A stretch of DNA of 10,153 nt. Source: Methanosarcinales archaeon. GTDB taxonomy: Archaea > Halobacteriota > Methanosarcinia > Methanosarcinales > Methanogasteraceae. Position numbers and translations under genes: made by a program. The stretch is from the NCBI GenBank assembly GCA_030672345.1, contig DAOVGO010000023.1, forward strand, positions 1-10,153, given 5' to 3'. Positions within the stretch are counted from its first letter, which is position 1. Every line of letters starts with the position of its first letter. Of the stretch, positions 5,452-10,153 are shown piece after piece. The notes beneath the pieces are model-generated. The model worked only from the letters and a program-made list of their open reading frames with translations, had not been told where the DNA came from and did no database searches.

Positions 5452-5487
5452 GGACATGCGTGAATATATGTGTTGCCTCGCATGTCC
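5452..5487. promoter_or_regulatory. Inverted repeat bracketing a TATA motif in a divergent promoter region
   Basis: GGACATGCG (5452-5460) and its exact reverse complement (5479-5487) are separated by 18 bases that contain TATATA at about 5465-5470. On the minus strand this TATA could serve the DUF63 cluster, with a start of transcription about 30 bases before its ATG. Half-site centres are 27 bases apart. A regulator bound to both arms would cover the promoter, so it is a candidate operator; a hairpin in RNA is the alternative. Confidence 0.4.
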
Positions 5488-5503
5488 CGATTTCAGGTCA
5501 AGA

Positions 5504-5513
5504 CTTTAATACT
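5504..5513 (+). promoter_or_regulatory. TATA-like element for the UPF0179 gene
   Basis: CTTTAATACT lies about 25 bases before the region just upstream of the AGGTGA ribosome site (5534-5539), consistent with a short-leader message. The match to the archaeal TATA consensus is moderate. Confidence 0.4.
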
Positions 5514-5546
5514 TGGCGATCACATCAGTCAAAAGGTGAAAAAACA

Positions 5547-5996
5547 ATGGAACTTAACACCACCATCACGCTCATAGGGGTGCGCCTTGCAAAGATCGGC
5601 AACGAATTCATATACAAGGGACCCGCACCGGAATGCGAGGAATGTAGATTCAAGAACAGTTGTATGAACCTGTCCAGCGGGAGAAAATACCGGATCGTAA
5701 ATATCAGAACCACAACCACGCACAACTGCCAGGTGCATGATGGGGGCGTGCAAGCCGTGGAGGTTGTGGAATCCCCAACCATTTCCGCAATCGAATCAAA
5801 GAAAGCATTCAAAGGCTCAAAGGTTGTTTTTGAACCCCCCTCGTGCAAGAAGAGCGAATGTAACATGTATGACCTATGCCACCCGATCGGGCTGGAGTTC
5901 GGTGACAAATGCACAATCTCTGATGTAATCGGAAGTGCGCCCGACGATTGCATGAAAGGACTGTTGCTTAAGATAGTTGAATTGAAACACGCCTGA
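5547..5996 (+). CDS. UPF0179 family cysteine-rich protein
   Basis: This encodes 149 residues of UPF0179, a conserved euryarchaeal family without a known function. Typical segments are ITLIGVRLAKIGNEFIYKGP (7-26), PECEECRFKNSC (28-39), GRKYRIVNIR (45-54), HDGGVQAVEVVESP (64-77), AIESKKAFKGS (81-91) and YDLCHPIGLEFGDKC (108-122). Nine cysteines are present (30, 33, 39, 61, 100, 105, 111, 122, 135), most in two clusters, C-x2-C-x5-C...C and C-x4-C-x5-C...C, which suggests two metal or iron-sulfur sites. No membrane segment or signal peptide is seen, so it should be cytosolic. AGGTGA at 5534-5539, seven bases before the ATG, fixes the start. It is transcribed away from the DUF63 cluster and towards the phosphoesterase gene. 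Confidence 0.9.
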   Translation: MELNTTITLIGVRLAKIGNEFIYKGPAPECEECRFKNSCMNLSSGRKYRIVNIRTTTTHNCQVHDGGVQAVEVVESPTISAIESKKAFKGSKVVFEPPSCKKSECNMYDLCHPIGLEFGDKCTISDVIGSAPDDCMKGLLLKIVELKHA

Positions 5997-6099
5997 ATTA
6001 CGCCCCGAGTCCTGACATGCCACGTGACCCCGGGACCGGTTTCATGGAAAAGCAGGCACACGGATGTTTACGAATGGGCAGGGAGCCCGGTCATCCGCA

Positions 6100-6594
6100 T
6101 CACAAAAAACACGCTCCAGCCCCGAGCGAGATGATCTGCCCGTGAACCCAGCTTCCCTCGATCACCAGTTCGATTACGGTCTTATCTGCCAGTCTCGGCA
6201 CGGTCGGGCTGCCAGGACATGCGATCATCACATCAGACTGCTCGATGAACGGGGTATGGATGTGCCCGACGATCAGCACATCGACGCCGAGTTCCCTTGC
6301 AAGATACCACAGCCCGCTGGTGTCGCCTACTGATAACTGCCCCTCGTGAACCACCCCGATCGTGATATCTCTCACTGTGAATACGGCTCGCTCAGGCAGA
6401 AGGCGTTTTAGCTCCGTGCAGTCAGAGTTGCCATGAACTGCGACCATCTCGCTTAGACTCCTCAGGTAGTCATAGCACGCTGCCGATGTGAAATCTCCGG
6501 CGTGCACGATCATATCCGCACCTTTCAGCAGATTGATCAGGCTATCTGGCAGCTCGTGATCGTGCGTATCCGAGATTACGATGATGCGGGTCAT
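6100..6594 (-). CDS. YfcE/MJ0936-type metallophosphoesterase
   Basis: This encodes 164 residues of the small calcineurin-like phosphoesterase family, which in characterised members hydrolyses phosphodiesters with two divalent metals. All metal-binding motifs are present: D9 and H11 (ISDTH), D34 (HAGD), N56 (GNSD), H83 (VVHEG), and H111 and H113 (GHIHTP). The length fits the single-domain MJ0936/YfcE group, usually about 165-180 residues. The natural substrate cannot be told from the sequence. It is cytosolic, with no signal peptide. The start at ATG 6594 gives the normal TRIIVISDTH opening. It converges on the UPF0179 gene, with 103 featureless bases between the two stops, and lies 134 bases downstream of the histidine kinase stop, so co-transcription with the kinase is uncertain. 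Confidence 0.9.
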   Translation of the reverse strand: MTRIIVISDTHDHELPDSLINLLKGADMIVHAGDFTSAACYDYLRSLSEMVAVHGNSDCTELKRLLPERAVFTVRDITIGVVHEGQLSVGDTSGLWYLARELGVDVLIVGHIHTPFIEQSDVMIACPGSPTVPRLADKTVIELVIEGSWVHGQIISLGAGACFL

Positions 6595-6728
6595 GGCTGC
6601 ATGTTATGGCATTTGAGCACCATAAGATGAACTACGTAAGTATGGGCACTACCAATGCGTATCTCCCATCGGCGTCCACAAAGACCACGCTCTTGGCAAT
6701 ACACGCAAGTATCGCCTCCAATTTCTTC

Positions 6729-7799
6729 TTATTTATTATTACCTATTTTGTATTTTGGTAGCGTAAAACAAAATGTGCTCCCCTCGCCGGGCTTGCTCTC
6801 TGCCCATATCTCGCCGCCGTGCAGTTGGATGTACCCTCTCGCGAGCGTGAGACCGATCCCGATCCGGTCGCAGTGTCTGGTAAGCGTCGCATCCACCATA
6901 AAGAAGCGATCAAAGATTCTTGCCAGATCCTTCTCTGAGATTCCGACACCGTTATCCGCAATTGATATAAGGACAACGTCTCCACGATCATCGGCGGAAA
7001 TCCGGATATCTCCGTTGATGTCCGTGTAATAAACTGCGTTGAACACAATATTATCCATGACGCGTGTGATCTTCTGCCGATCACAATCGATTGCCATCGA
7101 CATCGAAATATCCACATCGACCGTGTGGTTCTTTTCGGCGATCAAATCCTGATGCCGCGCAAGAACCTCGCTTACGACCTCGTGCAACAGCACCGGGGCA
7201 TAGTCGAGCTTCAATATACCGGCATCAAGGTCTGCAAGGTCGAGCATGTCATCGATCAAGAACTTGAGTTTATTCGCATTGATTTTTATATTTTCGATAT
7301 AACGCTTCTGCTTATCAGTGAGATTCGCAGAATGAGCTTCAAGCAGATCATTGAACCCGATAACTGCTGCAAGCGGTGTGCGCATCTCATGCGCGACCAC
7401 GTTGATGAAATCCACCTTCATCCGCTCCAGTTCTTTCTGCTCGGTCAGCTCGCTTGCGATCTCTATGACCAGCTGACTCCCATCCGGTCTGTGGAGCGGT
7501 GCTGCCGTCATCTCAAATAGCCTTCCGCTTCCACCTGCTGCCGTGTATTTGAACCGATCCACGCCTTTGTTGATGATCTCATCGATGGCACAGGTCTCGC
7601 ATGGTGTACCCCTCCCGGCAAATGTTTCATAGCACTTCTTGCCGATGTTGTTGCCGAACACCCTGATCATGAACTCGTTCATGTACACGATCTCATAATT
7701 CTCGTCTTCGATGACCACGCCGACTGGTATGTTCAAAAGCAGCAGTTCGAGCTCTTCCTTACTGTAATCTCCTGAATCTCCTGGATCGTCGACTTTCAT
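6729..7799 (-). CDS. Soluble PAS-domain histidine kinase
   Basis: This encodes 356 residues, with no membrane segment, so a cytosolic sensor. Residues about 17-120 form a PAS domain with a Cys cluster (C56, then C67-x2-C70 in KKCYE...TPCETC), a pattern common in methanogen PAS domains and a possible metal or redox site. The HisKA dimer domain carries the phospho-acceptor His at 137 (NVVAHEMRTPLAAVIGF). The HATPase domain has the N box (MDNIVFNAVYYT, Asn 250), G1 (DNGVGI), F box (FDRFF) and G2 (GIGLTLARGYI), and so looks active. No response regulator is next to it. The ATG at 7799 is chosen because the in-frame ATG at 7829 lies inside the TATA box; 7811 is also possible. The partner and signal are unknown. 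Confidence 0.9.
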   Translation of the reverse strand: MKVDDPGDSGDYSKEELELLLLNIPVGVVIEDENYEIVYMNEFMIRVFGNNIGKKCYETFAGRGTPCETCAIDEIINKGVDRFKYTAAGGSGRLFEMTAAPLHRPDGSQLVIEIASELTEQKELERMKVDFINVVAHEMRTPLAAVIGFNDLLEAHSANLTDKQKRYIENIKINANKLKFLIDDMLDLADLDAGILKLDYAPVLLHEVVSEVLARHQDLIAEKNHTVDVDISMSMAIDCDRQKITRVMDNIVFNAVYYTDINGDIRISADDRGDVVLISIADNGVGISEKDLARIFDRFFMVDATLTRHCDRIGIGLTLARGYIQLHGGEIWAESKPGEGSTFCFTLPKYKIGNNK

Positions 7800-7827
7800 A
7801 TGTGTCCCCATAATCCACCATATTACC

Positions 7828-7835
7828 ATTATAAA
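7828..7835 (-). promoter_or_regulatory. TATA box for the histidine kinase
   Basis: TTTATAAT on the minus strand lies about 30 bases before the ATG at 7799, giving a leader of only a few bases. It rules out the ATG at 7829, which overlaps it. Confidence 0.55.
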
Positions 7836-7872
7836 GGAGGATACATAAACATTGAGGTCGATGCGGGGCTCT

Positions 7873-7895
7873 CATGTCAGGTGGTATCTGACATG
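7873..7895. promoter_or_regulatory. 8-bp perfect inverted repeat upstream of the kinase gene
   Basis: CATGTCAG (7873-7880) and CTGACATG (7888-7895) are exact reverse complements with a 7-base spacer. It sits about 40-65 bases upstream of the kinase TATA box and 32 bases beyond the LysE stop. No T-run follows in either direction, so an operator is more likely than an intrinsic terminator. Confidence 0.45.
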
Positions 7896-7926
7896 GTAAG
7901 TTACGGGTCACATCAGTGTAATCCGC

Positions 7927-8529
7927 TCACATAAATATCGCTGCCGCATAATACGCCCCAAAGCAGACAAGAAACACGCCGCATCCTGTCAGAAACGTGC
8001 GATATGTGCGATCAGACATCAGTTTCCCACCACTGCTCGATATTATCGAAACAGAGACGTACCAGAACAGGTCTGCAATCCAGTGCCCGATGATGAAGAG
8101 TGCGGCGGCAAGAAAGCCGACTTTGAGCCCATCCATGACCATGCTGCTTCCGATGGTCAGCCACCAGATCAGAAAGTACGGGTTTGAAACCGATGTCAGA
8201 ATGCCGGAGGCGACCGGACTGCCAGCGATGCCTCTTTTTACGTCAAGTGTGGCATTCCTTGACGAGCCTATCGTCATCATCCCGAAGATGATCAAAGCCC
8301 CACCCCCCACGAGTGATACGATATTGAAGACTATATCATTTGCGATCGAGAATCCAAGGAATATCACGGTACAGATCAGGATCTCGACCGCCGCATGTCC
8401 GAGCACGATCAACAGACCGGCGATCCAGCCCCTCCGAAGCGACGCCTCGATGGTTGCAAAGAGCATTGGTCCCGGGACGGCTGCTCCGGTGAGCCCGATG
8501 GCAAACCCGATTACGAGCAGCTCGATCAT
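7927..8529 (-). CDS. LysE/RhtB-family amino-acid exporter-like protein
   Basis: This encodes 200 residues with about six hydrophobic segments, the size and layout of the LysE superfamily of amino-acid and small-metabolite exporters. The N-terminal family signature is clear: IGLTGAAVPGPMLFATIEASLRRGW (11-35), including the PGP motif at 19-21, then GLLIVLGHAAVEI (38-50). A central SNPYFLIWW (115-123) matches the usual N-P-x-x-x-x-W region. The substrate cannot be predicted; archaeal members are largely uncharacterised. The ATG at 8529 gives the normal MIELLVIGFAIGL start. Upstream, 68 bases of short direct repeats separate it from purD on the same strand, so it may be read from the purD promoter or from its own. 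Confidence 0.87.
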   Translation of the reverse strand: MIELLVIGFAIGLTGAAVPGPMLFATIEASLRRGWIAGLLIVLGHAAVEILICTVIFLGFSIANDIVFNIVSLVGGGALIIFGMMTIGSSRNATLDVKRGIAGSPVASGILTSVSNPYFLIWWLTIGSSMVMDGLKVGFLAAALFIIGHWIADLFWYVSVSIISSSGGKLMSDRTYRTFLTGCGVFLVCFGAYYAAAIFM

Positions 8530-8604
8530 GCGTCATCTGTCATCTATCATGTCATATTATGTCATGCGTCATCTGCCATTGCATCGCATGGCACACGTCA
8601 TCTG
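8530..8604. repeat. Short direct repeats between purD and the LysE-like gene
   Basis: CGTCATCTG occurs three times (8531-8539, 8567-8575, 8596-8604), and two longer 17-base copies (8527-8543 and 8563-8579) differ at one base. Between them, two 11-base copies of tatcatgtcat/tattatgtcat sit exactly 10 bases apart (8545, 8555). The first long copy covers the LysE start codon and the last short one reaches the purD stop. The whole can also be read as a degenerate ~7-base repeat. Confidence 0.6.
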
Positions 8605-9902
8605 GCACGGAGTCTCGCCGCATGTTCGACCCGCTGATTGATCAGCGCTGCAGTCCCGATGTCGGATCTTGCATAGAGATCGCCTCGTATCGCAGAAAGC
8701 CCGTGTGCTGCGATCCTCTCTGCATCCGCAATCGCCTGTGCGATCCCAACGACTGCAATCGCCCGCGATCCTGTGGTGTACACCTTTCCCGCCTCCTCAT
8801 AAACGCTCGAATAGAAGAGCATAGCATCCCCGGAATCGCCGATCTCGATGATCGAGTCCTTCACCGGGTTTTCAGGGTAGCCTGCCGGAACCAGATACTT
8901 GCAGACGGTTGCGAGACGCTCGAATTCAACGTCCAGATCAGAGAGCGACTCATCCGCGACCGCCCGCAGAATGTCTGCAAAATCGGTTTTGAGTATCGGT
9001 AGCACGTTCATCGCCTCAGGATCGCCGAACCGTGCATTAAACTCGATCACCATGATCCCTTTTGCCGTCAGCATGAACTGACCGTATAATATGCCTTTGT
9101 AGGCTCCGGCATCGCCCCTGATCTTTTCGATGACATCACGCATGATCTCTTTCGCATCCTCGTAGTCCTGTTCCCGCATGAACGGCGGTATGTTGCCTGC
9201 AGCAGAATAAGATCCCATGCTTCCGGTATTCGGTCCCTTATCGCCGTCGTAAGCGCGTTTATAATCCTGTACAGCCGGCGCAAACGCAAGCGTCCTGCCA
9301 TCGGTGAATGCCTGCACAGTAAACTCCTCTCCCTCGAGATTTTCCTCGATGACGACCGGTCCATCACGCAGAACCTCGGAAGCGTACGCCTTTGCACCAC
9401 TCAGGTCAGAAAAATGATCGCCCATCACCTTGACGCCTTTTCCGCCGGTAAGCCCGATCGGTTTCACGACAACATTGCCGAGTTTCTCGATGAACTGATA
9501 TGCCTCTGCATCATCGCCCCGATCGAAGACCTCGAAGACCGGGCACCCGCGAATCCTGTGCTTGCGCATGAACCTGCGAGCCCATGCCTTGTCCAGTTCG
9601 ATCTGCGCCGGCGCGAGTTTCGGTCCGAGACACGGAAAACCCTCATCTTCGAGCACGTCCGCGAGTCCGATCGCAAGCGGCGCTTCAGGACCGATCACGA
9701 CAAAATCAACGTTCTTCAATCTCGCATAAGGGAGGATGTCCTCGACAGTCTCCTTTGCGATCAGGAAATCCCTGCACAATCCTGCGATTCCCGGATTCTT
9801 CCTGCTCATAACCGCATATAGATCGGGGCTGTGTCTGCTGCGTGCGATCGCCTCTGCAATCGCATGTTCTCTGCCTCCGCCGCCTATGAGTAATATCTTC
9901 AT
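8598..9902 (-). CDS. purD: Phosphoribosylamine-glycine ligase (GAR synthetase)
   Basis: PurD joins glycine to phosphoribosylamine with ATP, the second step of purine synthesis. The 434-residue protein is full length. Motifs in order are [13 protein letters not shown] (7-19) of the N-terminal domain, [19 protein letters not shown] (67-85), the ATP-grasp lid [19 protein letters not shown] (144-162), [16 protein letters not shown] (184-199), [16 protein letters not shown] (218-233, Ser where bacterial enzymes usually have Gly), and the metal-binding [16 protein letters not shown] (287-302). The C-terminal domain follows to the end, with an Ala/Arg-rich tail. No other purine gene is nearby. The ATG at 9902 opens the protein exactly at the usual [13 protein letters not shown], and a TATA box about 27 bases upstream implies a leaderless or very short leader message. 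Confidence 0.96.
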   Translation of the reverse strand: MKILLIGGGGREHAIAEAIARSRHSPDLYAVMSRKNPGIAGLCRDFLIAKETVEDILPYARLKNVDFVVIGPEAPLAIGLADVLEDEGFPCLGPKLAPAQIELDKAWARRFMRKHRIRGCPVFEVFDRGDDAEAYQFIEKLGNVVVKPIGLTGGKGVKVMGDHFSDLSGAKAYASEVLRDGPVVIEENLEGEEFTVQAFTDGRTLAFAPAVQDYKRAYDGDKGPNTGSMGSYSAAGNIPPFMREQDYEDAKEIMRDVIEKIRGDAGAYKGILYGQFMLTAKGIMVIEFNARFGDPEAMNVLPILKTDFADILRAVADESLSDLDVEFERLATVCKYLVPAGYPENPVKDSIIEIGDSGDAMLFYSSVYEEAGKVYTTGSRAIAVVGIAQAIADAERIAAHGLSAIRGDLYARSDIGTAALINQRVEHAARLRAR

Positions 9903-9924
9903 GCTTGGGAGAGTATGTGAAGGG

Positions 9925-9933
9925 AGTTATAAG
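9925..9933 (-). promoter_or_regulatory. TATA box for purD
   Basis: CTTATAAC on the minus strand lies about 27 bases before the purD ATG. The leader would be only a few bases long, a common arrangement in archaea. The rest of 9934-10079 shows no gene or site that I can support. Confidence 0.6.
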
Positions 9934-10079
9934 AGTTTTGTCAGAGCGGGGCTGCGAGACCGTCGTGTGATTCAATTGCAGCCGTGCAAACTTTCCATAA
10001 TTGTAAAAAATACGTAACTACTCAGGTATGTTGATTGGTCGCCCGATTGCGATCCTGTACTTTCTGGCAAGAAAAATAA

Positions 10080-10153
10080 CCGCAGAGTGCGCAGAGGAAC
10101 GCAGAGTAGTTAACCGCTTATTCCCCCTCCGCGCCCCTCCGCGTACTCTGCGG
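10080..10153. repeat. Imperfect hairpin of GCAGAG units (dispersed intergenic repeat)
   Basis: The left arm holds three GCAGAG copies (10082, 10091, 10101), 9 and 10 bases apart. The right arm holds the complementary CTCTGCGG, CTCCGCG and CTCCGCG units. Folding pairs 10080 with 10153 through 10106 with 10127: about 22 Watson-Crick pairs, one G-T pair and four mismatches, with a loop of about 20 bases. The outer 9 pairs are perfect. Similar CGCAGAG-rich intergenic elements occur in many prokaryotic genomes; their function is unknown to me. The element may extend past the window end. Confidence 0.8.

Noticed and set aside
6632..6721. 29-codon minus-strand frame between the kinase stop and the phosphoesterase start (reads LEAILACIAKSVVFVDADGRY...)
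   Set aside because: It needs a TTG start, has no clear ribosome site and matches no family I know; it could be a real small protein but the sequence alone does not support it.
6655..7520. Plus-strand frames opposite the histidine kinase
   Set aside because: All kinase boxes are intact on the minus strand, and the plus-strand products look like no known protein.
7873..7895. Intrinsic terminator for the LysE-like gene
   Set aside because: The hairpin is not followed by a T-run in the direction of transcription.
10080..10153. GCAGAG repeats as a CRISPR array
   Set aside because: Units are only 9-10 bases apart with no unique spacers, and the two halves fold on each other; it is an inverted-repeat element.
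10028..10153. Plus-strand open frame beginning MLIGRPIAILYFLARK
   Set aside because: It runs straight into the GCAGAG hairpin element and is open only because that repeat lacks stops in this frame; no ribosome site or family features.

Overview
The window looks archaeal, most likely from the methanogen/ANME side of the Euryarchaeota (Methanosarcinales-like; the exact lineage cannot be fixed from this sequence). The evidence is a PGF-CTERM cell-surface protein tail with a Methanosarcina-type S-layer domain, archaeal families (UPF0179, DUF63, DUF99/endonuclease V-like, archaeal SpoIIM and LysE), TATA boxes placed about 25 bases before start regions, and GGTGA-type ribosome sites.

Left part (1 to about 2660) is an accessory region. 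It opens with the 3' end of an S-layer gene and its terminator. An AT-rich block follows: a small antitoxin-like gene, a TumE-like toxin gene (4-base overlap) and a DUF2283 gene with a one-base frameshift. Directly after this block comes a second, degraded copy of the S-layer gene's last ~110 bases plus its terminator, so the block lies between direct repeats of about 150 bases. Beyond about 320 bases without a convincing gene, and on the other strand, lies a second toxin-antitoxin pair: an intact ribbon-helix-helix antitoxin and a PIN-domain toxin that is frameshifted before its third acidic motif. Three broken reading frames in about 1.1 kb mark it as a zone of insertion and decay, or of assembly error.

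Middle part (2824 to 5411, minus strand) is a tight four-gene cluster: DUF63 membrane protein, SpoIIM-family membrane protein, MoaC (molybdopterin biosynthesis) and DUF99. Junctions are a TGATG overlap, a 19-base gap and a 2-base gap, so co-transcription is likely. Two of these genes carry 9-bp tandem repeats that encode low-complexity insertions. A divergent promoter region with a 9-bp inverted repeat separates the cluster from a plus-strand, cysteine-rich UPF0179 gene.

Right part (6100 to 9902, minus strand) holds a YfcE/MJ0936-type metallophosphoesterase, a soluble PAS-histidine kinase, a LysE-type exporter and purD. Short inverted or direct repeats lie on either side of the lysE-like gene, and purD has a clear promoter. 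The window ends in a 74-base imperfect hairpin built from repeated GCAGAG units, a dispersed intergenic repeat type. No CRISPR array, rRNA, tRNA or intact mobile element is seen. I see no clearly new multi-gene system; the most unusual structure is the repeat-flanked toxin-antitoxin block at the 3' end of the S-layer gene.
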